64,000 nucleotides of DNA from positions 25,782 through 89,781 of the forward strand of contig PFXG01000055.1 of assembly GCA_002791545.1 (NCBI GenBank), in the 5' to 3' direction. Made by a program: the position numbers and the translations under genes. Under the pieces are notes generated by a model, which searched no databases, had not been told where the DNA came from, and was given only the letters and a program-made list of their open reading frames with translations. This document shows, piece by piece, positions 19,243-28,816 of this stretch (the first letter of the stretch is position 1; each line of letters opens with the position of its first letter). This DNA comes from Zetaproteobacteria bacterium CG_4_9_14_3_um_filter_49_83. GTDB lineage: Bacteria > Pseudomonadota > Zetaproteobacteria > Mariprofundales > Mariprofundaceae.

Positions 19243-19437
19243 ATGTTTCGCAAATTGATCATTAAACTGATGCTGTTGGCTTTCGTGTTCGGAGTGAGCA
19301 TAACTCCGGCGATGGCACTGGCAATGATATCAAGGCACCTCAAAACGAGGTGCCTTTTTTTTGCCCTCGGGTTAAGGCCGTCACAATTTCTACATGTTAT
19401 GTACCTTAGCAATACGATTCATATACTTCCGGAATAA
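19243..19437 (+). CDS. Short secreted peptide or gene remnant containing a terminator
   Basis: A very good ribosome binding site (AAGGAGATCGAA) precedes this ATG. The first 25 residues look like a Sec signal peptide (basic start, hydrophobic core, cleavage near TPAMA). The rest has no recognisable family. A perfect intrinsic terminator lies inside the frame at 19332-19362, so most transcripts would end about 40 codons in. It may be a leader peptide, a small secreted peptide, or a gene whose 3' part was lost by deletion. Confidence 0.35.
   Translation: MFRKLIIKLMLLAFVFGVSITPAMALAMISRHLKTRCLFFALGLRPSQFLHVMYLSNTIHILPE
19332..19362 (+). terminator. Intrinsic terminator after the RND operon
   Basis: Perfect 10-bp stem (AAGGCACCTC / GAGGTGCCTT) with an AAAAC loop, followed directly by a T run. 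It lies about 210 bp downstream of the pump gene and inside the short frame at 19243. Confidence 0.9.
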
Positions 19438-19548
19438 TTCGGGGTCAGGGAGACGTTGCAGCTATCTGATGCCTGTGAAAGTTGCAATGTACTGCGCTTA
19501 TTGCTCTTTTAATTGAAATCAAAGTGAATGGCAGACGGGAGTTGGAAA

Positions 19549-19971
19549 TTGAAATATCTATACATGACAGCCGTACTTTTGCTGGCAACAGGCTGTGCCT
19601 CTCTGAGCGATATGACGAAGCTCAATAAAAAAGTAAATGAAGATTCTACCAGGGTCGAACAGATGGTGAGCGCATTTACAGCGACAGAAGCAGAGCGCCA
19701 GAAAGTTATTGCGGATATGACCAGGCTGGAACTTAAAGGTATCGACAGCGGAAAAGCTCATGACAAGCTGGAAGCGAAATTGAAAAAGGTTGAGGATGAT
19801 CAGCTATCATACGGGCGCAAGCTGGTTGAACTTGATAAGCAGGGTAAGGTCAATAATAAGAGGTATGAGAAAATTCAACCGCTGGTTGAACATCTGATAC
19901 AGGACAAAATCAATCAGGCGAAAGTGATTGACGATTATAATAGTCAATGGGACAAGATCGAGGCGAAATAA
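19549..19971 (+). CDS. Small coiled-coil lipoprotein
   Basis: Not assigned to a family. A lipoprotein signal ends in the lipobox LLATGCAS, followed by about 115 charged, helix-rich residues with heptad spacing (NKKVNEDSTRVEQMV, KLEAKLKKVEDDQ), so an outer-membrane-anchored coiled coil is likely. The frame opens at an ATG at 19528, but a TTG at 19549 has a better site (GGGAG, 7 bp spacing) and gives a classical signal peptide. The next gene starts 1 bp after the stop, so the two form a pair. Confidence 0.7.
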   Translation: MKYLYMTAVLLLATGCASLSDMTKLNKKVNEDSTRVEQMVSAFTATEAERQKVIADMTRLELKGIDSGKAHDKLEAKLKKVEDDQLSYGRKLVELDKQGKVNNKRYEKIQPLVEHLIQDKINQAKVIDDYNSQWDKIEAK

Positions 19972-19972
19972 T

Positions 19973-20263
19973 ATGGATAAGCTCAGTGCAGGATTGATCA
20001 TCGTTAACATAGCCATTGGCAGCTATCTGTTTGCCGTGAACAGCGGAATGAATGAACAAGAAGCCGCTATGGCACAAATCAGAACTGATGTTGCCAACTT
20101 ATCCAAACAGCTAAGCGAGCTGGAAAAAAAAGAGGATGACAGACATTTGGGTACAGGCAGGAACCTTGAAACAATCGTGCAGGAGCATGAACAGAAACTT
20201 CAGTTAATTCATGGTACGCTGAATAAGCTATACCCCAAACTCAACGGCATCAGACTGAATTAA
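19973..20263 (+). CDS. Small membrane-anchored coiled-coil protein
   Basis: Unrecognised 96-residue protein. An N-terminal hydrophobic segment (about 6-21, GLIIVNIAIGSYLFAV) is followed by a predicted periplasmic coiled coil (QIRTDVANLSKQLSELEKK). The start is the ATG at 19973 with GAGGCG upstream, 1 bp after the lipoprotein stop; a longer frame from 19928 is unlikely. Together with the preceding lipoprotein it could span the periplasm, one partner anchored in each membrane, which is inference. Confidence 0.7.
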   Translation: MDKLSAGLIIVNIAIGSYLFAVNSGMNEQEAAMAQIRTDVANLSKQLSELEKKEDDRHLGTGRNLETIVQEHEQKLQLIHGTLNKLYPKLNGIRLN

Positions 20264-20347
20264 TTGTTCGCGAATTCTTGCTGATATAAAAGGGCTGGCT
20301 CAATATTAGGGAATGAATTTTGGGAGATGCCGGGTTGACCGTAAGGT

Positions 20348-20656
20348 TTAACTAATCATTTCTCTGGATTTGTTGGCATCACACCTGGCAGATAACCACC
20401 AGTAGGAAAAGCCACCGATAACCGACGCCAAGAGCGGCGTTATAATGGGCTCAGCCATAGTGCCAAGCGGCAGTATTTCGAATAACTTTATGGTGCCGAT
20501 GATACTCAGAACTTCCAGTGACCATGAGACAAGTAATAAATGCCAATACGCAGGCTTGCCGTCCGATCTTCTCTTGCCTGCAAGTGTTGCTGGAAGCATG
20601 AATACACAGCCCCAGGCCACATTTATCACCAGTAAGAACATGCCCAGTTCCACCAT
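20348..20656 (-). CDS. Small hydrophobic membrane protein, unknown
   Basis: About 102 residues with three hydrophobic segments (around MFLLVINVAWGCVFML, HLLLVSWSLEVLSIIGTI and PLLASVIGGFSYWWL). No family recognised. Start is doubtful: ATG at 20656 or TTG at 20671, neither with a clear ribosome binding site. The 280 bp between this gene and the hybrid kinase gene at 20941 show no convincing frame or repeat. Confidence 0.5.
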   Translation of the reverse strand: MVELGMFLLVINVAWGCVFMLPATLAGKRRSDGKPAYWHLLLVSWSLEVLSIIGTIKLFEILPLGTMAEPIITPLLASVIGGFSYWWLSARCDANKSREMIS

Positions 20657-20940
20657 AGTGCTTAGCACCAAAATTTATCTGCCCTTGATGGGGGCAGGCA
20701 GCTCAAATCGATTTTCAATCGACACGGAAATGAGGGGTCTTGTTTCGCGGATCATCAGTTAGTTCGAATGTAATTCATAGGGGTGGTTGTTCCACGAAAT
20801 AATTGCCAATTCTGTTAAATTCAAGCACTTTATGCAGAGAAATTATATTAAGGGAGAGGGGTAAAGTGCGCGAAACAAGATCCCTATTGCATTACTTCCG
20901 AGGCACTCAAAAATCTTCGCCAATCGGAACTTCATTGATT

Positions 20941-22725
20941 TCATTGCTCTGTTAGCAGAAGTTTTTTGAGCGTCTGAATGATGTTTTGGCGAGAAAGCGG
21001 TTTGAGAAGGAACTCCGCCCCTTCGTTTTGTGCTAAGCGAGAGTTTGCATTGGCTTCATTGTATCGGGAAATAAGAATGACTTTAATCTGTGGCTGTTGC
21101 TGACGAATGAGATGTAAGACTTCTATGCCTGTCAGTTTAAACAATGAAATATTAAGTATGACTAAAGAGATGTATTGCGGCATTTGAAACAGATCAACAG
21201 CTTTCTGACCATCAGTTACGCTTATAACATCCAGCCCCAGGTCTTGCAGTAAAGCAGATATTTCACGCAAGCTGGCAGGGTCATCATCAGCAAGCAGTAC
21301 ACGAGCTACGCCGGAGAAATCAGGAACGGGCTCAACAGACGGTTGGAGCTGCTGGCAAGGAAATAAAATGCTCATGGTAATGCTATCACCGGGGTGATTT
21401 TCAACGCCAATCATGCCGCCAAGACTACGTGCAATACCAAGGCAGGCACTGAGCCCCAATCCTCTACCGGTAAAGCGTGTTGAATAAAAAGGCTCAAAAA
21501 TATGTTCTACTATGGCTGGGTCAATGCCTCCACCATTATCGGTAACCGAGATACATTGATATTCTTCACTGTGCTTTGTGCCATGAACAGCCTGGTAGCC
21601 CACGCACTGGCTTGCCTGATGCTCATTGAGTTGCTTTATTCCGGTTTCAATCCGGATATAACCATCTGCTTTGTCACCAATGGCCTCACTGGCATTGATA
21701 ATAAGATTCATAATCATTTGTTGCAGTTGGCTGGCATCGGCCTGGATCAGGGGAAGGTCATCGGTAAGTTTTAATAACAACTGTGATCTGGCCGGTTTGG
21801 AAGAATGAATCAAAGACTCTATGCCGCGAATGATTTTAGAAAGGTCGCACTTCTGTACAACAAATTGCCCCTTGCCTGCATAGGCCAGCATCTGTTTGCA
21901 CAGCTCGGCTGCGTGAAAGGATGAGTGTTCGATTTGCGACAAGCGCTCAAAAGCCAGAGAGTTTTTTTCTATATGTATTTTTGCCAGTGAGGCATTACCC
22001 ATGATGGCAGCGAGAATATTGTTGAAATCATGCGCAACGCCACCTGCCAATACCCCTAACGATTCCAGTCTCTGGGCATGTTCCAGGTGCAGGCGCATGG
22101 TTCGACGTTCCTCTGCCAGTCGCTTGCGTTCGCTAATATCACGAAGGATTCCAACAAACAGGTGGCTTTTGCCGGTTTTTATAACGGCAACCTGTAATTC
22201 AATGGAGATGGCCTGGCCATTTTTCACGCGCCCTTCAACTTCGCGCAGATGACCAATGATCCGTTGTTCGCCTGTTTTTAAATACCTTGTCAGATAACCA
22301 TCGTGTTCTTCCTTATAGGGAGAAGGCATCAGGCAGGAGATATTTTGACCGATTAATTCATCAGAATTGTAAGCAAACATGGTCAGGGTTGCATGATTTG
22401 CCTCTCGAATAATACCTTTATCATCGATGGTAATCATACCATCGGGAATATTGGAGGTGATTGAGCGAAGGCGGCTTTCACTTTCCTCAAAGGCAGCATT
22501 CTGATCGATCAGCGGACGAATTAACAAAAAGAAAATGGCAGGAACAAGCAGGGCAATCAGACTAAAAGCATCAATAAAATCGGTGTACCATACGGAAAGA
22601 TCCAGCGTTCTTAACATGAACATCACCAGGAGCTCTGCAACAAAAACAATACATACGATAATGAGAAATAATCGCAACGGAGATTTCAGGTAGTGGTGAC
22701 GTTTCATGGTGCGATCATTAACCAT
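20941..22725 (-). CDS. PAS hybrid sensor histidine kinase with degenerate receiver
   Basis: Two N-terminal membrane segments are followed by a PAS domain (SRLRSITSNIPDGMITIDDKG onwards), a HisKA domain with phosphorylatable His in GGVAHDFNN, and an HATPase domain (N box NLIINASEA, G boxes DNGGGI and GRGLGLS). A C-terminal receiver domain (starting VARVLLADDDPAS) keeps the acidic DDD pocket and the conserved Lys (LLKPLS), but the phosphoacceptor position reads VILNISL: Asn replaces Asp. The receiver is therefore probably not phosphorylated. ATG codons at 22725 and 22707 are both possible starts. Confidence 0.9.
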   Translation of the reverse strand: MVNDRTMKRHHYLKSPLRLFLIIVCIVFVAELLVMFMLRTLDLSVWYTDFIDAFSLIALLVPAIFFLLIRPLIDQNAAFEESESRLRSITSNIPDGMITIDDKGIIREANHATLTMFAYNSDELIGQNISCLMPSPYKEEHDGYLTRYLKTGEQRIIGHLREVEGRVKNGQAISIELQVAVIKTGKSHLFVGILRDISERKRLAEERRTMRLHLEHAQRLESLGVLAGGVAHDFNNILAAIMGNASLAKIHIEKNSLAFERLSQIEHSSFHAAELCKQMLAYAGKGQFVVQKCDLSKIIRGIESLIHSSKPARSQLLLKLTDDLPLIQADASQLQQMIMNLIINASEAIGDKADGYIRIETGIKQLNEHQASQCVGYQAVHGTKHSEEYQCISVTDNGGGIDPAIVEHIFEPFYSTRFTGRGLGLSACLGIARSLGGMIGVENHPGDSITMSILFPCQQLQPSVEPVPDFSGVARVLLADDDPASLREISALLQDLGLDVISVTDGQKAVDLFQMPQYISLVILNISLFKLTGIEVLHLIRQQQPQIKVILISRYNEANANSRLAQNEGAEFLLKPLSRQNIIQTLKKLLLTEQ

Positions 22726-22873
22726 GCAAACAGATAAGACAAGGAGACGATGTAGGCGAAGCAACAGTGCCGTAACGCTATAGCTTGAAGGGGAGCTACG
22801 TTCTTTTAATCTGGGTTATGGGCTAAAACTGGCTAAAACCGGATTTCGTTCACCATTACAGCGTTTTGTTTGA

Positions 22874-25800
22874 TCATTCCCCGCTATCCGGCGGTATGCT
22901 TTTTTCATGAGCTAAAAATTTGCGCACCTCACGTGTCATGTATGTGAAGTTGATTTCATGTGTGCCATCTTCATGGCATTTGATAACCTTGGCATAAACG
23001 TAGGCACCATCCGGCACCTGATTTGAACTCAGTGAAATCTTCAGATTGGAGCGCAGCTCTAGTGCTATCGGCGAAACAAGGACCCCGAATTTTTCTGACA
23101 GAGAAACAATTTCTCCCGCGTGCATCTCACCGGAAGATGTTTTGCCCTCAACCTTCTCGAAACTCAAAGGCAGCGGCGCATGCAGGCACTGGTATACGAT
23201 TTTCGTTTCAGGCAGGTACAGCTTGTAGTCGCCACCGATACCGGTGATTTCATGCATGACGACCGGCTCTTTGATGCCCTTGAAGTTGGTGGAAAATTCT
23301 GCCGCCACTTTCACATCCGAGGTGGCGGCATCCAGTGTGGATTGCGTGGCAAGCACCTGGCCGCCAACTGTGAATGATTCAACTCTGGCGGCCATGTTCA
23401 CATTACTACCCACGACGGCGTATTTGGAGCGCATAGCCGAGCCGACGTTACCGGCGATCACGTGACCGGTGTTGATGCCGATACCCATGTCCAGTTCCGG
23501 ATAGCCGCGCGCCTTGATGCGTGCATTGACCCCATCCATGGCCAGTTGCATTTCCATGGCGCAGGCAATGGCGTGATCGACATCGTCCGGACGCACGGTG
23601 GGTGCACCGAATACGATGAGAATGCCGTCGCCCATAAATTCGTTGATGGAACCGGAATACTTGAAAACAATACGTGTCATTTCTTCCAGATAGATATTCA
23701 GCATGTCGACAACGGCTTCCGGCGACAGTGATTCGGAAATAGCGGAAAAGCCGCGCAAATCAGAGAATACGATCGTCACTGGCAGACTCTGACCGCCCAT
23801 GTTCAGACCATCGGGAGTCTCCAGAATGTTTTCCACAACTTCATCGGACATGTAACGCCCGAAAGTCTTTCTGATGAACGTGTTTTTGACTTCCAGCTCA
23901 CCCAGCGCATCGCTGAGATCAGCCGTGCGCTCTTTGACCTTCAGCTCCAGGGTTCTGTTCAGTTCTTCAAGGTTTGCCCGTTGCTGATTGAGCTGATTTA
24001 TGGCGGAGAGGAAACCTGAAATCGCCATGAAGGTGTATGCATCCTCTTTATCCAGCGGCGGGTTGAATGGTTTGACTTCTTTCAGGCGTCCGGAAACCAG
24101 CAGTCCGATAGTCTTGCCTTCCTGACGAATCGGCACGGCAACGAAGAACGGGATCGGTATGAAGTTCCTTGCACGAATCACCGCTTCATCTTTACTGGTC
24201 CGACGGTTGGCCAGCAGGAAGCCTCCCTCTATCCAGTTCTCTTCGTGGGGCATCTCGACATCCTCGATGTCGTAGGCCTCCATTTCGGTAAAACCGCTCC
24301 AGAAGGCCGGGCGGAAAATGCCATCGTGATCAAACAGCACCATCGACTTGTCCATTTTCAGCGTTTCGTTAATGGTTTTGATGGTCATGGGACAAAGCTC
24401 ATCAATGGTCTGTTGGCTTTGCAGTCGGGATTGCAACTCGGAAAGAATAGCGAAGCCCTGTTTCTTGATGCGCAACTCGTTGTTGACCATCGACAGGGTG
24501 GAATCCTTTTTCACATTCTGTCCGGCCAGTTCATCGGCCAGCGAACCGTAGTATTCGCTGGAGCGTTTCAGAGTTTCGACTTCCGACCTTGCTTCACGGA
24601 TGCATTCACGGATTTCGGAAATGTCCATATCTTGCAGCAGATCAATTTCAACCTCATGGACAGATTGCTGAGCGTTGCCATCTGCGTTCAAGGCCGGGTT
24701 GCCAGCAAGTTGATGTACATCGGCGTGAGCGCTTAAGCTGCTGAGCTGTTCGAGCTGTTGGCGTTGCCTGTTCAGCTGGTTGGTGGCGGAAAGGAAGGCG
24801 GCGGTGGTGATCAGGGTGCTGGCGTCTTCTTCATCCAGAGGCGGGTAAAACGGCATGACCTCCTTCATGCGCCCGCAAAGCATCAGGCCGATGATGCTGC
24901 CCGCTTCACGGATGGTTACGCAAACAAAGTAGGGCAGGCGGGTCATATTACGAATTTGCTGTACTTCAAGCAGATTGCGGGAACTACGGTTGCCAAGCAG
25001 GAAGCCGCGCTGCATCCAGTCGGCCTCTTTTGACAGATGGATGTGTTCAAGACTGAATACATCGGCCTCGGCATATCCACTCCAGTAGGCGGGGCAGAAG
25101 GCACCGCCCTTTTCCAGTAAAACCATGGTCTTATCCATGTTCAGGGCCGTGTTGATCTGTTGAATCGTGGTCCGACACAGCTGTTCGAAGGACAGAGCCT
25201 GTTCGAAGCAATCGTGCAGTTTAGCGAGGAGGGCAAAGCCCTGTTCCTTGGTGCGCAGCCGGTGGTTCAGGGCAGACAGATGGGAGTCCATCTTGAGGTT
25301 TTTACAGGCCAGTTCGTCAGAAAGTCCGGCATAATAATCGCTTTCGCTCTGCAGTGCCTGAATGCGCTCTTCAGAATCATGGATGCACGCATCCAGTTCG
25401 TCGGCGCTGAGTTCGCTATCTGCGGTGGCTGCGGCAGAGATGGAAGGTGTGGAGCCATTTGTATGCGGTGCTGCTGCCGGGTCGCCCTCGCTGACAATGG
25501 CCAGCACGCCTGTCCAGTCCAGCGCCATCGGCTCACCGGCCACTGCGCCGATTTCCACGCCAGCGTATAAGCCAAGCAATGGAATATCACCCAGCGCCCG
25601 CTGTACGCCCACCGCATCTTCGTTATCAAAGCCTGAATAGGTGGCCGCGCGACCGGCGCAATCAATATATATGGCGAACACAGGTTTGCGGCCCTGGATG
25701 CTATTGAGCAGCTCCTCGACCTTGCCTTCGATGTAAGTGTAGTTCACTTCGCGGCGCATCAACTGGATATCCGAGCCGGGAACGAGATCAGGTTCGAACA

Positions 25801-26704
25801 TCACCAGCCCTTTGCGATCCGGGTCTACGCCCATACAAAGCCTGTTGGCATAGTCGCTTTCTTTAAAAGCACCGAATTTTTCTCCCCGGTTGACCCCGAG
25901 GGTGATGAAAAAGCTGTAATCGCGCCAGGTTTTGCCGGAATCAGGGCCGAGTAATTCACTGATCTTATCGAGAGCCGGAATGCCATCGATTTCAAGCACG
26001 ACGTTTCCATCCGATTTTGTGACCTGATGATATTTGCTTGCCGGGCGGCAACCGTGCATGACGGCCGAGTCGATACGCAGGGAGCCGGACAGAGCGAGCA
26101 CGATAGCTGCCTGCTGGTGAAGGCGGCCACCGCACCACTGGAATGTTTCCCGGCACTGCATATCGCCAACCAGGCCTGCACCGACCAGATTCGGTGGCCA
26201 GTTATGTATACCCTGCTTGATGCCTTCCAGGACATAGGTGGCCATGTTCATTTTGAAGCGCCCGGAAAGACGGTTTACCGCATCATACAACAGCAGCAGT
26301 GATGGTTCCTCGGTATCGAAGGTGTGGTTGCTGATGCTTTCAGCGAGTTTTTCACCGACGCTGACTTCATTGTTAGCCAGCCCGCCTTCGGAGAAAATAT
26401 CGAATACCGCTTTGGCGGAAGGTGAGAGCAACAGGATGCCGACCTGAAATCCATCGTAGGCAAGCTTGTCGTTGGTAATCACACCTACGCCATAGCCACC
26501 AATCAGTTCGCAGTCGCGTCCGATGACACTCTGAACACCTTCTTGCAGGTGCATCGGGTCGTGTCGGGAGGTGGAAAACAGGATGGCCAGCTTCCAGCCG
26601 CTGTGGTTTCCTACAGCCGATGAAGCCTGCTTGGCCGCTTCAAAGCCGGCTTGAAAGGAGTCTTCGAGTTCGCTGAAGCCAACGGTTGCAATACTAGCGC
26701 TCAT
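22874..26704 (-). CDS. FIST-GAF-GAF class III nucleotide cyclase
   Basis: A very large soluble signalling protein (about 1276 residues). Numbering here is from the upstream GTG at 26716. FIST N and C sensory domains occupy about 10-410 (LIGGYGVGVITNDK; TWRDYSFFITLGVNRGEKFG). Two similar units of coiled coil plus GAF follow (about 443-660 and 703-920). A class III cyclase domain spans about 950-1160, with metal-binding Asp 986 (VFSDLRGFS) and 1030 (NEFMGDG) and the transition-state Asn/Arg pair in VNMAARVE. A short C-terminal part resembles PilZ-type domains. Product (cAMP or cGMP) cannot be decided here. I start at the ATG at 26704. Confidence 0.9.
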   Translation of the reverse strand: MSASIATVGFSELEDSFQAGFEAAKQASSAVGNHSGWKLAILFSTSRHDPMHLQEGVQSVIGRDCELIGGYGVGVITNDKLAYDGFQVGILLLSPSAKAVFDIFSEGGLANNEVSVGEKLAESISNHTFDTEEPSLLLLYDAVNRLSGRFKMNMATYVLEGIKQGIHNWPPNLVGAGLVGDMQCRETFQWCGGRLHQQAAIVLALSGSLRIDSAVMHGCRPASKYHQVTKSDGNVVLEIDGIPALDKISELLGPDSGKTWRDYSFFITLGVNRGEKFGAFKESDYANRLCMGVDPDRKGLVMFEPDLVPGSDIQLMRREVNYTYIEGKVEELLNSIQGRKPVFAIYIDCAGRAATYSGFDNEDAVGVQRALGDIPLLGLYAGVEIGAVAGEPMALDWTGVLAIVSEGDPAAAPHTNGSTPSISAAATADSELSADELDACIHDSEERIQALQSESDYYAGLSDELACKNLKMDSHLSALNHRLRTKEQGFALLAKLHDCFEQALSFEQLCRTTIQQINTALNMDKTMVLLEKGGAFCPAYWSGYAEADVFSLEHIHLSKEADWMQRGFLLGNRSSRNLLEVQQIRNMTRLPYFVCVTIREAGSIIGLMLCGRMKEVMPFYPPLDEEDASTLITTAAFLSATNQLNRQRQQLEQLSSLSAHADVHQLAGNPALNADGNAQQSVHEVEIDLLQDMDISEIRECIREARSEVETLKRSSEYYGSLADELAGQNVKKDSTLSMVNNELRIKKQGFAILSELQSRLQSQQTIDELCPMTIKTINETLKMDKSMVLFDHDGIFRPAFWSGFTEMEAYDIEDVEMPHEENWIEGGFLLANRRTSKDEAVIRARNFIPIPFFVAVPIRQEGKTIGLLVSGRLKEVKPFNPPLDKEDAYTFMAISGFLSAINQLNQQRANLEELNRTLELKVKERTADLSDALGELEVKNTFIRKTFGRYMSDEVVENILETPDGLNMGGQSLPVTIVFSDLRGFSAISESLSPEAVVDMLNIYLEEMTRIVFKYSGSINEFMGDGILIVFGAPTVRPDDVDHAIACAMEMQLAMDGVNARIKARGYPELDMGIGINTGHVIAGNVGSAMRSKYAVVGSNVNMAARVESFTVGGQVLATQSTLDAATSDVKVAAEFSTNFKGIKEPVVMHEITGIGGDYKLYLPETKIVYQCLHAPLPLSFEKVEGKTSSGEMHAGEIVSLSEKFGVLVSPIALELRSNLKISLSSNQVPDGAYVYAKVIKCHEDGTHEINFTYMTREVRKFLAHEKSIPPDSGE

Positions 26705-26716
26705 GTTGCGAGGCAC

Positions 26717-27013
26717 CTGTTCGATACTCGAGTGGTGATAATGCCAGTATTGATAAGGTCAGTGGCGATAATGGTCGAGGTTTGTGTAAGTTGTCCGATA
26801 TTTTCAAGATTAACCCTGTTGATAAATTCAGACATAAATCCTTCCCTGTATATTACTTTTCTGCCCTGCTGCCTGATTACGAGTCCTATCGCTATTCCCG
26901 AAGGATTACAATAGAGGAAACGGTTTTGAAAGGGGCGCTAAGGTGCAAGCTTCTGCTTGCTTTGAGTCATCTGACAAAGCAACTTCACTCACATGCTTCA
27001 ACCCTAAATAAAT
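26717..27013. other. Intergenic stretch, small hairpins only
   Basis: No convincing gene. Two short inverted repeats lie near the end of the minus-strand monooxygenase gene: GCAAGC/GCTTGC around TTCT at 26945-26960 and GCTTTG/CAAAGC at about 26958-26979. They could act as a weak terminator. The rest would hold the promoter of the cyclase gene. Confidence 0.4.
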
Positions 27014-28246
27014 TTAATCAGCCAGGTAGGATAACATGTGCTCACTCAGCTCACGTGCATCATCACCAGCCCCATCCAAAAGAGCCGATTTCCTGCGGCG
27101 TAAAAACTGCATTCCCATCAGATATAGTCCTGGTGAGTCAACGATCCCCCCATCATGACGAATCTGTCCTTTATGATTAAAAACAGGGACATGAAGCCAT
27201 GAATAATCAGGCCGGAAACCAGTCGCCCAAAGCACTGTGTTAATTTCGCCTGTTTGAAAATCAATGCTTAGTGGCGGTGAGCTGTCCACTTCGGTGGGGG
27301 GGAATCGATGTGAAGGTTCAACATCGTCTTCCAGATGATTTTCAGCAATCCATGCGTCGATGGCCTTTAACAACCTGTTCATTTTAAGATCAGCCAGGTC
27401 ACATTTGTTATGCAGTGATCCGGCAAACTGGCCGATGCCATTGTTAATCCCGACAAACGGGCCGATGTGTTTCACGCCCATTTTACGCAGTGAATTCAAA
27501 TCTATGGTTTCGCGATCAGGCGTGCCTATCAATTGAAAGGAAGGTACCCCCCTGGCCCTGACAATATCATCAACCTTGTTGTAACGTTCATCATGAAGGC
27601 CGACAGCATCCAGCCACCATTGAATATCACGGCCTCTGTAAACGCGCGGGGCGCGGGTGTGCTCCCCAATGGATAATGTGACAGGGCGACCAGAGAGATG
27701 AATTTCCTGAGCCAGTTGAATGCCAGTTGCAGCAGCGCCGACCACTAACACGCCGCCCTTTTTCAATTGTTCGGGGTTGCGGTATGTTGCCGGAGTCAAA
27801 GTGCGAACAGTTGATGGCAGGTCATCTGCAAACTTTGGTATATTAGGCAAGTTGCATGCACCACTTGCCAGAACGACAGACCGGCATTGCCAGTCGCCTT
27901 TATCTGTAGAAACCAAATAGCCATGCTCACTCTTTTTAACAGAATTGACGTTGGTATGCGTTTGTACAGGTGCTGCAATCAAGCTTGCGTAACGTTCAAT
28001 AAAGGCAATCGTTTCAGGCAAACTCCGGTATCCGTCAGGGTCGTCACCCTGATAGCCATATCCTGGCAGTCGGCTTTGCCAATTGGGTGTTAAGAGCGTT
28101 AATGAATCCCATCGTTCAGTTCGCCAAGTATGCGCAACCTTACCGCGTTCAAGAACAATATGTTCAATTGAACAATCGGTAAGGCATTTGCTCATAGCTA
28201 AACCAGCATGTCCGGCACCTATGACAATGGTGGTTGTTGTTTGCAT
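27014..28246 (-). CDS. Flavin-dependent monooxygenase-like oxidoreductase (CzcO/FMO type)
   Basis: 410-residue FAD/NAD(P)-binding protein. The N-terminal Rossmann motif GAGHAGLAMSKCL binds FAD; a second GAAATGIQLAQE binds NADPH; ATGFRPDYSWL near the C-terminus is typical of the CzcO/YdhS-like flavoprotein monooxygenase group. The FMO fingerprint is degenerate (TLTPATYRNP in place of the usual His-containing version). Substrate is unknown. The upstream OsmC gene ends 9 bp before the start, so the two form an operon. Confidence 0.88.
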   Translation of the reverse strand: MQTTTTIVIGAGHAGLAMSKCLTDCSIEHIVLERGKVAHTWRTERWDSLTLLTPNWQSRLPGYGYQGDDPDGYRSLPETIAFIERYASLIAAPVQTHTNVNSVKKSEHGYLVSTDKGDWQCRSVVLASGACNLPNIPKFADDLPSTVRTLTPATYRNPEQLKKGGVLVVGAAATGIQLAQEIHLSGRPVTLSIGEHTRAPRVYRGRDIQWWLDAVGLHDERYNKVDDIVRARGVPSFQLIGTPDRETIDLNSLRKMGVKHIGPFVGINNGIGQFAGSLHNKCDLADLKMNRLLKAIDAWIAENHLEDDVEPSHRFPPTEVDSSPPLSIDFQTGEINTVLWATGFRPDYSWLHVPVFNHKGQIRHDGGIVDSPGLYLMGMQFLRRRKSALLDGAGDDARELSEHMLSYLAD

Positions 28247-28255
28247 GTTTTAGGC

Positions 28256-28816
28256 TTACTCCACGATGACAGTCACGTTGGTCGGACTTGTTAGCATATC
28301 ATAAACAGCAGAACGTTTCTGGGACTGTGCGACTAAAGCTCTAATGTCATCTTCGCTGGCATCAGCATCAATTTTGTAGGTGACTTTAATGCCGTTAAAG
28401 CCGTTACGAACTTTGCTGTCAATGCCTAAAATACCTTGCAGATTCATGTTGCCTTCTACCGTTGCAATCACTGAACGCAGTTGAATTTTGCGATACTGGG
28501 CAATGGTTGCAATGCCACCTGTTAAGCAGCTAACCAGCCCAACCAGTACAAATTCAACCGGTGTGGCACCATGGTCTTCAGAAGCGAATACTTCCGGGTG
28601 ATCTGCATCAAAACAAAATGTGGTTTTATGTTGATGTTCATCACCCAGGCCGGAAAAACCATGAACAGTCGAAAGACTGTGTGTTCCGCCTTTCCATTCG
28701 CATGTTGCCCGCCATTGAAATTGAGCGGCATCAGGTGCATCAGTAAGAGCTGCCCGAGCACCAATGAGTGCATCTACGTTTACGCCATTATCAATTGTGT
28801 TTTCTAATTCAGTCAT
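28256..28816 (-). CDS. OsmC/Ohr family protein
   Basis: 186 residues with an OsmC fold, a family of thiol peroxidases acting on organic hydroperoxides. The segment ATPVEFVLVGLVSCLTGGIATIA contains the first conserved Cys at the start of the central helix. The second, resolving Cys is not present at its usual place (RSAVYDMLTSPTNV), a pattern shared by a subset of OsmC-like proteins with unclear activity. It heads a two-gene operon with the flavoprotein monooxygenase, suggesting oxidative or aldehyde stress handling. Confidence 0.9.
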   Translation of the reverse strand: MTELENTIDNGVNVDALIGARAALTDAPDAAQFQWRATCEWKGGTHSLSTVHGFSGLGDEHQHKTTFCFDADHPEVFASEDHGATPVEFVLVGLVSCLTGGIATIAQYRKIQLRSVIATVEGNMNLQGILGIDSKVRNGFNGIKVTYKIDADASEDDIRALVAQSQKRSAVYDMLTSPTNVTVIVE

